Shown here piece after piece: positions 1 to 6,284 of a stretch of DNA of 6,806 nt. Made by a program: the position numbers and the translations under genes. This DNA comes from Eubacteriales Family XIII. Incertae Sedis bacterium (lineage in GTDB: Bacteria > Bacillota > Clostridia > Peptostreptococcales > Anaerovoracaceae). Below the pieces are notes generated by a model that saw nothing but the letters and a program-made list of their open reading frames with translations, made no database searches and was not told where the DNA came from. Numbering within the stretch: position 1 is the first letter of the stretch; the number at the start of each line of letters is the position of its first letter. The stretch lies in contig JAITNA010000048.1 in NCBI GenBank assembly GCA_031290715.1, positions 1 to 6,806 on the forward strand, read 5' to 3'.

Positions 1-198
1 GCCGCCCATCGTCGGCGTCCCGCTCTTTCCCTGATGCGCCTTGACTTCCTCGTGGATATTCTGCGTACTGCCGATCTTTTTGAGGAAAGGGATGAGGATA
101 TGGGCGACAATTGCCGTGACGGCAAATGCGCATGCGAGCGGCAGGAGCATATCATTCATCGCAAATTTGAACGCCGTCAATGCCGTATCCGAAAACAT
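1..198 (-). CDS. mraY: Phospho-N-acetylmuramoyl-pentapeptide transferase MraY, N-terminal part (cut by the window edge)
   Basis: This is the first 66 codons of an integral membrane enzyme that transfers phospho-MurNAc-pentapeptide from UDP to undecaprenyl phosphate, forming lipid I. The visible part shows a short N-terminus, a first membrane segment at about residues 17-38, and the family signature HQGKSGTPTMGG at residues 55-66, which matches the conserved HxxKxGTPTMGG of MraY. The ATG at 198 lies 8 nt past the murF stop. A GGAGG (216..212) inside the end of murF is the likely ribosome binding site, although its 13-nt spacing is long. Position directly after murF is the usual dcw order. The rest of the gene, including the catalytic Asp residues, lies outside the window, so nothing can be said about its integrity. 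Confidence 0.92.
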   Translation of the reverse strand, partial: MFSDTALTAFKFAMNDMLLPLACAFAVTAIVAHILIPFLKKIGSTQNIHEEVKAHQGKSGTPTMGG

Positions 199-206
199 CC
201 GCTTTT

Positions 207-1637
207 CTATTCCTCCCCGAGCAAGGCGCCGACGACTTCCTCCATCTTCATCGACCTAGACCCTTTGATATAATACGCATCGCCTTCCTGTTTTTGGGAG
301 AGAAGAAAGCGCAGCAGCTCCGCTTTTTCCTCAAAATGAAACACCTCCGGCTTTGCCCCGCGGGGAATCTCCCGCAAGGCGCCCGCCGCGATTTCCCGCG
401 CCTTTTCGCCGAAGGCGACGATCAGGTCGGCGCCGCTTTCCGCTGCCCTTGCCCCGACCCGCCGGTGCAGCGTTTCGGATTCCGCGCCAAGCTCGTTCAT
501 GTCGGCCAATACGACGACTTTTTTCTTCGCGTCGACGGTTTCAAAAAAATCAAGCCCGCTGTCCGCGCTGTCCGGACTGGCGTTGTAGGTATCGTCAATA
601 ATGAACACGCCGCTGCCTTGGATCGGCTGCATGCGGTGCGGCGCCGTTTCAAAAGTCCGAAGCGAACGCGCCGCCGCGCTCATGCCGATGCCGAGCCGGG
701 CGGCTGCCGCCGCGGCAAGGCCCGTACTCAGGCCGCCGTAAGCGCCGAGGATCGGCAGCACAAAGCGTTCGACGTCGTCATCCCAGCTTTCGATCTCGAA
801 GGTGAGCCGCCCCTCTTCATTGTAGCGGGCACCCTTGACCCGATACGCGGCGGGCTCGCAATCCTCATCCCCTTCTCCATTCTGCCGGACGCTGACAAGC
901 TGATAGCCCTTTTCCGCGCTGTCCGCTTCCGCGGCGGCCAAAACGTCTTGTTGATCCCCGTTGATCACAAGGACATCCCTCGGCCCGAAAAATGCGGCGA
1001 CCTCCATCTTCGCGGCCAAAATGCCGCCGTCCGAATCGAAATTTTCGCGGTGCGAGATGCCGGCGTTTGTAATGACCGCGATGTCGGGACGCGCGATCTC
1101 CGCTGATCTTTCAATCTCCCCCGCGTGTTCCATCCCCATTTCGAGGATGAGGACCTCCGTATTTTCCGGCATCGACAGGATCGTCTTTGCGACGCCGATT
1201 TGGTTGTTGTAGTTTTTTTCCGTAGCGGCCGTATGGTAAACCTCCGCGCAAATACAGGCGATCATGTCTTTCAGCGTGGTCTTGCCGACGCTGCCCGTCA
1301 CGGCCGCCACGACAGGATCGACCTCTTTCCGGTACCAAGCCGCGAGGTCCTGATACGCGCGCAGGGTATTCTCGACGATGATCGCCGGCACACCCGCGCC
1401 CGCGGGAATCTTTGCGGCGTCGGAAACCACGAAAAGCGCGCAGCCCTTCTCCGCCGCTTCGGAAAGATGGTCGTGCGCGTCGTGCGTTTCGCCGGGCAGA
1501 GCAAAAAAAACATCGCCGGCCGCAAGTGTGCGCGTATCCGTTGATACTCCGCTCACGCGGACCGGCCCCGCCTGACCCTCATTTCGCAAGCGCCCGCCTG
1601 TGACCGCCGCAATCTCCTCCGCAAACATCGTTTTCAT
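207..1637 (-). CDS. murF: UDP-N-acetylmuramoyl-tripeptide--D-alanyl-D-alanine ligase MurF
   Basis: This cytoplasmic ATP-dependent ligase adds D-Ala-D-Ala to the UDP-MurNAc-tripeptide, completing the pentapeptide used by MraY. At 476 aa it is of normal family length. The N-terminal UDP-binding domain covers about residues 1-107. The central domain has the P-loop TGSVGKTT (114-121, Lys119), KNYNNQIGV (141-149), EMGMEHAGEI (166-175, Glu166) and the ITN...H motif (His196). The C-terminal domain begins near HRM (Arg335) and includes DDTYNASPDS (348-357) and KGSRSMKMEEVV (458-469). The usual GxHNxxNxLAA motif is replaced by GAYGGLSTGLAA at 298-309, so the two family-invariant Asn residues are missing. 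The ATG at 1637 is the only upstream in-frame start, because a TAA precedes it closely; Met4 (ATG at 1628) is a possible alternative. The nearest Shine-Dalgarno-like GAGG is about 17 nt upstream. Confidence 0.95.
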   Translation of the reverse strand: MKTMFAEEIAAVTGGRLRNEGQAGPVRVSGVSTDTRTLAAGDVFFALPGETHDAHDHLSEAAEKGCALFVVSDAAKIPAGAGVPAIIVENTLRAYQDLAAWYRKEVDPVVAAVTGSVGKTTLKDMIACICAEVYHTAATEKNYNNQIGVAKTILSMPENTEVLILEMGMEHAGEIERSAEIARPDIAVITNAGISHRENFDSDGGILAAKMEVAAFFGPRDVLVINGDQQDVLAAAEADSAEKGYQLVSVRQNGEGDEDCEPAAYRVKGARYNEEGRLTFEIESWDDDVERFVLPILGAYGGLSTGLAAAAAARLGIGMSAAARSLRTFETAPHRMQPIQGSGVFIIDDTYNASPDSADSGLDFFETVDAKKKVVVLADMNELGAESETLHRRVGARAAESGADLIVAFGEKAREIAAGALREIPRGAKPEVFHFEEKAELLRFLLSQKQEGDAYYIKGSRSMKMEEVVGALLGEE

Positions 1638-1656
1638 ATATTATTATTACATTTCC

Positions 1657-3708
1657 TCAATTCGGATACAGAAATACCGTGCTGCCGGGCTCAACGCGTG
1701 TGCCGGGCTTCGGATATTGGTCCGTGATCTCGTAGTCCCCGCTGCTCCCGGCGCCCTCGCTGCTCACGACAAAGCCGCTTGCTTCCAAAGCTTCTTCCGC
1801 AGCCTCGTAATGCCACCCCACCATATCGGGTACCGAAACCTTCCCTTGATCCATCGTCGCCATCTCTTCTTCCGTGTAATTGGGCTTCACATTGAGGTAG
1901 CGAAGCACCTCGCTTGTGATCGTGTTGAGCGTCGGCCCGGCCGTCACATTCCCGTAGTGGGCTTTTTTCGGGGTGTCCGCGACGACGAGGATGACAAAGC
2001 GCGGATTGTCGATCGGCGCGATGGCGGTCATGGAACCGACGACCGCGCCGCCGGAATATTCGCCGTCGATGAGTTTCATCGTCGTGCCCGTCTTGACGCC
2101 AAGGCGATAGCCTTCGATACGGCCCGCCGGCGTAGGCGACTCGGCCGCGACGTATTCCATGATGCCTTTGATTTCCTGCGCGGTTTCTTCGGAAATCACC
2201 TGCCGCTCGATCTTGGACGGGAATTCCGTGACGATCTCGCCGTCGGCGTTCGCGAGCCCCTTGACGATATGCGGCTGCATCAGCTTCCCGTCGTTCGCGA
2301 TGGCCGCGACAGCGCTCACCATCTGAATGGGCGTGACGGACAAGCCCTGCCCGAAAGACATCGTGGAGAGCCCGACGGGGCCGGCGACCTCCGCGCTCTG
2401 GATCAGCGGCCGGCCCTCGCCGGGGAGGTCGACACCCGTTTTTTCCGTAATGCCAAAAAGCTCAAGGTAGTTGTAAAACCGCTCATACCCCATCTTCTGG
2501 ACGATCTGGATCATCACGGGGTTGCAGGAGTTGAGTACGCCGTTGCGCACCGTCTGTACCCCGTGCGCACTGGGATAGTTCCAGCAGCGGATATCCCGGT
2601 CGTAGACCTTGTACGAGCCGTTGCAGACAAACTCGGTTTCGGGCGTTACAACGCCCTCCTCCAAGGCCGACGACACCGTGATCAATTTGAACACGGAACC
2701 GGGGTCGTAGGTATCCGAGATGATCGGATTGCGCCACATCCGGCTCAGATATGCCGTTTGGTCTTCGGGGGCAAGCGCGGCAAACTCCGCCTGCGCTTCT
2801 TCGGCGATCGGCTCCCACGGCGCGTTGGGGTCGAAAGGGTCGGTGGCGGCCATCGCGAGGATTTCGCCGTTCCCCGGGTCCATCACGACGCACATCATGC
2901 GATCCGCGTCGACCTCCTCCTTCCCTTTGGCAAGCGCTTCTTCCACGTAATATTGAATGGTTTCGTCGATTGTCAGCACGAGATTGAGGCCGTCCGTACT
3001 CTCATACAGAGCCTTTTCGCCGCCCGTGAGATCATTGCCGACCCCGTCGGTACTCGCGATCCTGCGGCCGGCGATGCCGCTCAAATACTGGTTGTATTCC
3101 AATTCCACCCCGTTTTGCCCGGCGCCGTCCAGATTGACGCTGCCAATCACATGGGACGCAAGCGTACCGAGCGGATACTTCCGCGTCGTGTTTTCCTCCA
3201 CCTCGATCACGGAAAGGTCCTGATTGTTGATCCCCTCGCGGATCACTTGAAGCTGTGCCTTCGTGACGTCTTTTGCGACGCGCACACGCGTCAAATCCGC
3301 GTTGTATTTTGCGAGGATATCCTCGGAGGCGACGCCGAGCGCGTCCGCGATCACCGCCGCCGCCAATTTCTTTTGCGTTTCGACGACGGCCGTTTCCGTT
3401 TCCGATTCCAAATCATAAGGCTTCAGACGCACCCAAATGCGGTAACTCGCCGTACTGACGGCGAGCTCCTTCATATTCCGGTCGAGGATACTTCCGCGAA
3501 CCGGCGTGATCCGTTCATCCTTGATCTGGTATTCCGCGGCCTTCGATGCGTATTTGTCACTGGCCACGATCTGAATCCATCCGAGCCGGAAGGTCAGGGC
3601 CGTGAACGCCAACAGGATGAAAGCGAAAGCCACAATCATCCTTTTTTGAATATTGACGACGCCGGCCGCCGTACCCTTACTGTTCTTCCGGTTCCTGCGC
3701 TGTGCCAT
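1657..3708 (-). CDS. ftsI: Division transpeptidase, class B penicillin-binding protein with PASTA domain (PBP2B/SpoVD/FtsI type)
   Basis: This membrane-anchored D,D-transpeptidase cross-links peptidoglycan at the septum. At 683 aa it has a basic cytoplasmic tail (1-23), a single membrane anchor at about 24-47, and the class B dimerisation or pedestal domain starting near RGSILDRN (71-78). The transpeptidase domain has all three catalytic motifs: SVFK (338-341, nucleophile Ser338), SCN (394-396) and KTG (539-541). One C-terminal PASTA domain covers about 623-683. A single PASTA domain is like SpoVD; Bacillus PBP2B has two. Only one such gene is present here, so I favour the vegetative division role, but sequence alone cannot separate it from SpoVD. 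The ATG at 3708 is preceded by AAAGGA with 7-nt spacing and lies inside the end of ftsL (32-nt overlap), implying translational coupling. The next Met, residue 24, would delete the cytoplasmic tail. Confidence 0.95.
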   Translation of the reverse strand: MAQRRNRKNSKGTAAGVVNIQKRMIVAFAFILLAFTALTFRLGWIQIVASDKYASKAAEYQIKDERITPVRGSILDRNMKELAVSTASYRIWVRLKPYDLESETETAVVETQKKLAAAVIADALGVASEDILAKYNADLTRVRVAKDVTKAQLQVIREGINNQDLSVIEVEENTTRKYPLGTLASHVIGSVNLDGAGQNGVELEYNQYLSGIAGRRIASTDGVGNDLTGGEKALYESTDGLNLVLTIDETIQYYVEEALAKGKEEVDADRMMCVVMDPGNGEILAMAATDPFDPNAPWEPIAEEAQAEFAALAPEDQTAYLSRMWRNPIISDTYDPGSVFKLITVSSALEEGVVTPETEFVCNGSYKVYDRDIRCWNYPSAHGVQTVRNGVLNSCNPVMIQIVQKMGYERFYNYLELFGITEKTGVDLPGEGRPLIQSAEVAGPVGLSTMSFGQGLSVTPIQMVSAVAAIANDGKLMQPHIVKGLANADGEIVTEFPSKIERQVISEETAQEIKGIMEYVAAESPTPAGRIEGYRLGVKTGTTMKLIDGEYSGGAVVGSMTAIAPIDNPRFVILVVADTPKKAHYGNVTAGPTLNTITSEVLRYLNVKPNYTEEEMATMDQGKVSVPDMVGWHYEAAEEALEASGFVVSSEGAGSSGDYEITDQYPKPGTRVEPGSTVFLYPN

Positions 3709-4219
3709 AGACCTTTCCTTTGAGATACTGCGCGAACTCCTGCTGCGGATCAGGCAATTCGCTCAAATAGATATACTGGTCATATTTCGGTGCCTGCATA
3801 CCGAGCTCGTTGACCGCCCGGTCGCGGATTGCCTCAATGTTTTGCGCCTGTTCGATTTCGACCTTGATACTGACAATGTCTTCCTCGATCTGCGCCATCT
3901 CTTTCTTCGTATGATTGATATCCTGCTGTATGACAGCCGCCTGGGCCGCAAGAAAGATCATCGCCATCGCGACGCCCGTAACGACCACCATGATGAGGAT
4001 GACGGCGCGTATCTCCGCTCCGCTCAACGTCCTGATCTGCGCGGCGGGATGGCGCTCCGCTTCACGGGTTTCCCGCGGCGCTGCCGGCGCCCTTCGCCGC
4101 CTTGGTTTCCGGGCCGGTTCCGGGCGCGCCGCAAAACCCCGGTACGCCGCCGAGGATCTTCTGTTCCTTCGCGCCGCCCTTTCGGATGCCCTATCCTGTT
4201 CCGTATTTTGTGCCGCCAT
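3677..4219 (-). CDS. ftsL: Cell division protein FtsL (FtsL/DivIC-like bitopic coiled-coil protein)
   Basis: This is a small bitopic divisome protein of 180 aa. It has a long Arg/Ala/Pro-rich cytoplasmic tail (about 1-68), one membrane segment (about 71-93), then an extracytoplasmic coiled coil (about 94-130) and a region resembling the FtsL/DivIC family end, with LGM..P at 139-144. A Glu/Gln-rich tail follows. FtsL partners with FtsB/DivIC and FtsQ/DivIB to activate septal wall synthesis. The family is poorly conserved, so the name rests on topology and on position between rsmH and ftsI. I chose the ATG at 4219 because AGGAG lies 4 nt upstream. The frame stays open to a TTG at 4264 (15 more codons), which lacks a Shine-Dalgarno sequence and is made of a tandem 12-bp repeat. 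The end overlaps ftsI by 32 nt. Confidence 0.82.
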   Translation of the reverse strand: MAAQNTEQDRASERAARRNRRSSAAYRGFAARPEPARKPRRRRAPAAPRETREAERHPAAQIRTLSGAEIRAVILIMVVVTGVAMAMIFLAAQAAVIQQDINHTKKEMAQIEEDIVSIKVEIEQAQNIEAIRDRAVNELGMQAPKYDQYIYLSELPDPQQEFAQYLKGKVYGTAQEPEEQ

Positions 4220-4268
4220 TTCTCTCCTGCTCGTTTCTTGCAATTCCTGCAACAATTCCTGCAATTTT

Positions 4269-5207
4269 TTATAATTTTTCCAGAATGCGCAGCTTTGCGC
4301 TTCTCGCTCTCGGATTTTCCGTCTTTTCCCCCTCGGATGGCAGGATGGGTTTTCTGTTTACGCGTTTCGCGTCCGGGGTCTTTCCGCAAACGCAAACCGG
4401 GATGTCCTTCGGGCATTCACAGGGGTCCTCCCGTCTGCGGAACACCTCTTTTACAATGCGGTCCTCCAAGGAATGGAAGGTGATGACCGCCAATCTTCCT
4501 CCACTGTTCAGCGCGTCGATAAGCTTGTCAAGCCCCCTTTCGAGCGCGCCCAACTCATCGTTGGCTTCGATGCGGATTGCCTGAAACGTCCTCTTCGCGG
4601 GGTGGGGCCCATCCTTTCTTGCGGAAGCGGGAATCGCGTTCTTGATGATTCGCACGAGCCGCCCCGTAGAGGAAATCCTTTCCCGCGCGCGTTCCCTGAC
4701 GACAAACTGCGCAATGCGCTTCGCCCACCGTTCTTCGCCGAAATCCCGAATCACGCGGCACAGCTCCGCTTCGGCATAGCCGTTCACGATCTCCTCCGCC
4801 GTCGGCGTGTCCGCGCCGGCGTCCATCCGCATATCGAGCGGGCCGTCCTGCATATAGGAAAAGCCGCGCGCCGCGTCGTCAAGCTGTTTCGACGATACGC
4901 CAAGGTCGAGCAGCGCCCCGTCCAAGCCCGCGATATCGTTCTCCCGGAGAATCCGCGTGATATCTTCAAAGCTTCGATTGACAAAGAGCTTTCTGCAGGA
5001 AAAGCCTTTCAGCCTTTCCGCAGCCGCGGCGATGGCCTCTGTGTCCCGGTCAATCCCGAGCAGCGTTCCCGCTTCGCCGATGATTTCACAGATACGGGCC
5101 GCGTGCCCGCCGCCGCCGAGCGTACCGTCCGCGCAGATCCCCCCGCCGCCGAGCGCGAGCCCTTCCACACTCTCCCGGAGCAGCACAGGGGTATGCTCGT
5201 ACTCCAT
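4269..5207 (-). CDS. rsmH: 16S rRNA (cytosine(1402)-N(4))-methyltransferase RsmH (MraW)
   Basis: RsmH is an S-adenosylmethionine-dependent methyltransferase acting on C1402 of 16S rRNA in the small ribosomal subunit, near the decoding site. At 312 aa it has the family's normal length and near-textbook motifs: HTPVLL (5-10), the SAM-binding DGTLGGGGH (27-35), DLGVSSKQLD (101-110), FSYMQDGPLDMRMD (116-129), HPAKRTFQAIRIEAND (202-217), TFHSLEDRIVK (243-253) and NPRARSAKLR (298-307). A four-Cys cluster (263, 265, 272, 274) in CECP...CVCGK could bind a metal, as is common in Firmicute homologues. The start at 5207 lies 3 nt past the mraZ stop. The Shine-Dalgarno is weak (AGGA very close to the ATG), so translation may depend on coupling to mraZ. 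Confidence 0.98.
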   Translation of the reverse strand: MEYEHTPVLLRESVEGLALGGGGICADGTLGGGGHAARICEIIGEAGTLLGIDRDTEAIAAAAERLKGFSCRKLFVNRSFEDITRILRENDIAGLDGALLDLGVSSKQLDDAARGFSYMQDGPLDMRMDAGADTPTAEEIVNGYAEAELCRVIRDFGEERWAKRIAQFVVRERARERISSTGRLVRIIKNAIPASARKDGPHPAKRTFQAIRIEANDELGALERGLDKLIDALNSGGRLAVITFHSLEDRIVKEVFRRREDPCECPKDIPVCVCGKTPDAKRVNRKPILPSEGEKTENPRARSAKLRILEKL

Positions 5208-5210
5208 TTC

Positions 5211-5651
5211 CTATTCTCTGTCCGAGGTTTCTTTGGCCTCGTTCATGAGCTCGTCCGGGTTCAAATTGCCCGGAGCCATCTCCTCGTCGAAACGCTCCTT
5301 GCTCCACAGCTCGATCATGTCGCCGCAGCCGACAAAGACGATCTCCCGTTCGATGCCCGCGTACTCTATGTGGTCGGGGGGAAGGTTGATTCGGCCCTGC
5401 TTGTCAACGTCCGTTTCGCGGGAATTTCCGAAGAACATGCGTCGCAGCTTCCGCGCCTTGCTGTCCCGCTGTGTGCGGTTGCTGATATATTTGGCGGTAT
5501 AGGTTTCCCACCCGTCCGGCGTGAAGACATAAAGACAGGGCTCGATGCCTTTGACAAGCCAAATCCGATCCCCAAGGCCGCCGCGAAGCTTGGTGGGGAT
5601 GAAAGCCCTGCCTTTGCTGTCTATCGTATTGAAAAAATTTCCTGTCAGCAT
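5211..5651 (-). CDS. mraZ: Transcriptional regulator MraZ
   Basis: MraZ is a nucleoid-associated, ring-forming DNA-binding protein that regulates its own dcw operon through short tandem repeats upstream of mraZ. The 146-aa protein has two SpoVT-AbrB-type domains, at about residues 5-48 and 77-120, each with the diagnostic motif: DSKGRAFIP (11-19) and DKQGRINLPP (83-92). An acidic tail follows from about 122 to 146. The start MLTGNFFNTIDSKGR matches the family's usual N-terminus, so the ATG at 5651 is secure although only a weak AGG lies just upstream. It is the first gene of the cluster. Phased GTGGA repeats about 85-110 nt upstream are likely its operator. Confidence 0.98.
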   Translation of the reverse strand: MLTGNFFNTIDSKGRAFIPTKLRGGLGDRIWLVKGIEPCLYVFTPDGWETYTAKYISNRTQRDSKARKLRRMFFGNSRETDVDKQGRINLPPDHIEYAGIEREIVFVGCGDMIELWSKERFDEEMAPGNLNPDELMNEAKETSDRE

Positions 5652-5736
5652 CGCCTGATCTCGGTCCTCGATTTCCCTAAGGAGCAGTTAAATACCCATA
5701 TAAAAGATAGAATTTTTCTACTTCTATATTGAGTAT

Positions 5737-5762
5737 TTCCACTTTACTCCACAAATCCCCCC
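5737..5762 (-). promoter_or_regulatory. Probable MraZ operator boxes in the mraZ promoter region
   Basis: On the minus strand, GTGGAG (5752..5747) and GTGGAA (5742..5737) lie exactly 10 bp apart, and a G-rich GGGGGG (5762..5757) sits one more 10-bp step upstream as a possible degenerate third box. MraZ proteins are known to bind short G-rich direct repeats with about 10-bp spacing upstream of mraZ (TGGGN in E. coli, AAAGTG-type in Mollicutes). A weak -10-like TATAGA (5728..5723) follows, which would place the boxes over the -35 area. I could not find a convincing -35, so the promoter itself is uncertain. Confidence 0.6.
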
Positions 5763-5830
5763 TTGGCAAGCATTTTCACAAAAAAATCACAAATCATTTC
5801 CCCCGCATTATCATTTCAGCGCAAAAACCT

Positions 5831-5880
5831 TGTCAGCCGTAGAGTGCCACGCGCTAAAGCCCTGCACTCCTGGCAGACGT
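5831..5880. repeat. 50-bp hairpin repeat, copy 1
   Basis: This 50-bp unit is identical to 5918-5967. It forms a self-contained imperfect hairpin: the outer stem GTCAGCC (5832-5838) pairs with GGCAGAC (5872-5878) with one A-A mismatch, and the inner stem GAGTGC (5842-5847) pairs with GCACTC (5864-5869). The loop contains GC-taaa-GC. It looks like a dispersed intergenic palindromic repeat of the REP/BIME kind, but I do not recognise the family. Confidence 0.85.
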
Positions 5881-5917
5881 CCTACCATCGGTTTGCTTGC
5901 GCAAACCGGGTTAGGAC
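5879..5917. repeat. Hairpin between the two 50-bp repeats
   Basis: GTCCTA (5879-5884) pairs with TAGGAC (5912-5917), enclosing a perfect GGTTTGC (5890-5896) / GCAAACC (5901-5907) stem with a TTGC loop. It abuts the repeat hairpins on both sides. No T-tract follows on either strand, so it is not an obvious terminator. Confidence 0.75.
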
Positions 5918-5967
5918 TGTCAGCCGTAGAGTGCCACGCGCTAAAGCCCTGCACTCCTGGCAGACGT
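5918..5967. repeat. 50-bp hairpin repeat, copy 2
   Basis: This is an exact second copy of 5831-5880, 87 bp away. Identity over the full 50 bp, ending abruptly at both sides, points to recent duplication or gene conversion. The stems are GTCAGCC 5919-5925 with GGCAGAC 5959-5965, and GAGTGC 5929-5934 with GCACTC 5951-5956. Confidence 0.85.
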
Positions 5968-5997
5968 GGTACAACGGAGCTGAAGCTCCTGTACTAC
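5966..5997. repeat. Hairpin following repeat copy 2
   Basis: GTGGTAC (5966-5972) pairs with GTACTAC (5991-5997) with one G-T pair, enclosing GGAGC (5976-5980) / GCTCC (5985-5989) around a TGAA tetraloop. It starts directly after the stem of repeat copy 2. Confidence 0.7.
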
Positions 5998-6001
5998 TGT
6001 C

Positions 6002-6060
6002 ATTCCCGGGCGCGAAGCGTCCCGGGAATCCAGTGCATTACTACTCACTGGATTCTCGGG
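6002..6060. repeat. Two overlapping, mutually exclusive hairpins
   Basis: ATTCCCGGG (6002-6010) is a perfect partner of CCCGGGAAT (6021-6029), with an inner CGC/GCG around GAA. The same right arm, extended as 6021-6035, also pairs with 6046-6060 in a 15-bp stem with one G-T pair and a 10-nt loop. Only one can form at a time. The ATTCCCGGG...CCCGGGAATCCAG pattern resembles common bacterial intergenic palindromes; a specific family is not identified. Confidence 0.75.
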
Positions 6061-6150
6061 ATACACCCGCTCGCTTGTAACGACTCAGACAATAAAATTG
6101 GCAGACGAGCGGACGAGTGCATCCTAAAATCCTGTTTCCTATGCGAATTT

Positions 6151-6202
6151 TGACTCTATTACGCCTTTGGCGGACAAAAGGGCGTAATAGAGTCAAGATC
6201 CG
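6151..6202. repeat. 52-bp palindromic repeat, copy 1
   Basis: The stem TTGACTCTATTACGCC (6150-6165) is perfectly complementary to 6181-6196 (16 bp). The loop side holds a competing small hairpin, CGCC-TTT-GGCG. There is no T-run on either strand, so terminator function is not supported. Confidence 0.85.
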
Positions 6203-6232
6203 TATAAAAACACCCCCTTTTTTGACGAATTC

Positions 6233-6284
6233 TGACTCTATTACGCCTTTGGCGGTCAAAAAGGCGTAATAGAGTCAAGATTCG
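6233..6284. repeat. 52-bp palindromic repeat, copy 2
   Basis: This copy matches copy 1 at 49 of 52 bases. Its 15-bp perfect stem (6233-6247 with 6263-6277) extends outward with two mismatches to CGAAT/ATTCG. Two of the three differences fall in the loop area and one lies outside the core stem, so pairing is preserved. Confidence 0.85.

Noticed and set aside
180..1106. A 308-codon plus-strand frame over murF
   Set aside because: It is the antisense shadow of murF, with no motifs and no ribosome binding site.
1600..3723. A 707-codon open frame on the plus strand, antisense to the transpeptidase gene
   Set aside because: It is a GC-rich shadow of ftsI. Its translation is rich in Arg, His and Asp with no recognisable domain, while the minus strand encodes a complete, motif-bearing protein.
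4473..5732. A 419-codon plus-strand frame across rsmH and mraZ
   Set aside because: It runs antisense through two well-defined genes and into the mraZ promoter, with low-complexity composition. It is a shadow frame.
5831..6060. CRISPR array
   Set aside because: There are only two 50-bp repeats, the single spacer is itself a palindrome, and there are no cas genes. It does not fit a CRISPR array.
6067..6112. Inverted repeat CCGCTCG / CGAGCGG
   Set aside because: Seven base pairs around a 32-nt loop is weak and may be chance in this palindrome-rich region.
5763..6153. Plus-strand frames of about 105 codons over the hairpin repeats, with a repeated RVPRAKALHSWQT peptide
   Set aside because: They are translations of the 50-bp non-coding repeats. 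The repeated peptide only reflects the DNA repeat, whose conservation follows stems and not codons.
6151..6284. Intrinsic terminators formed by the 52-bp palindromes
   Set aside because: The stems are strong, but no T-run follows on either strand.
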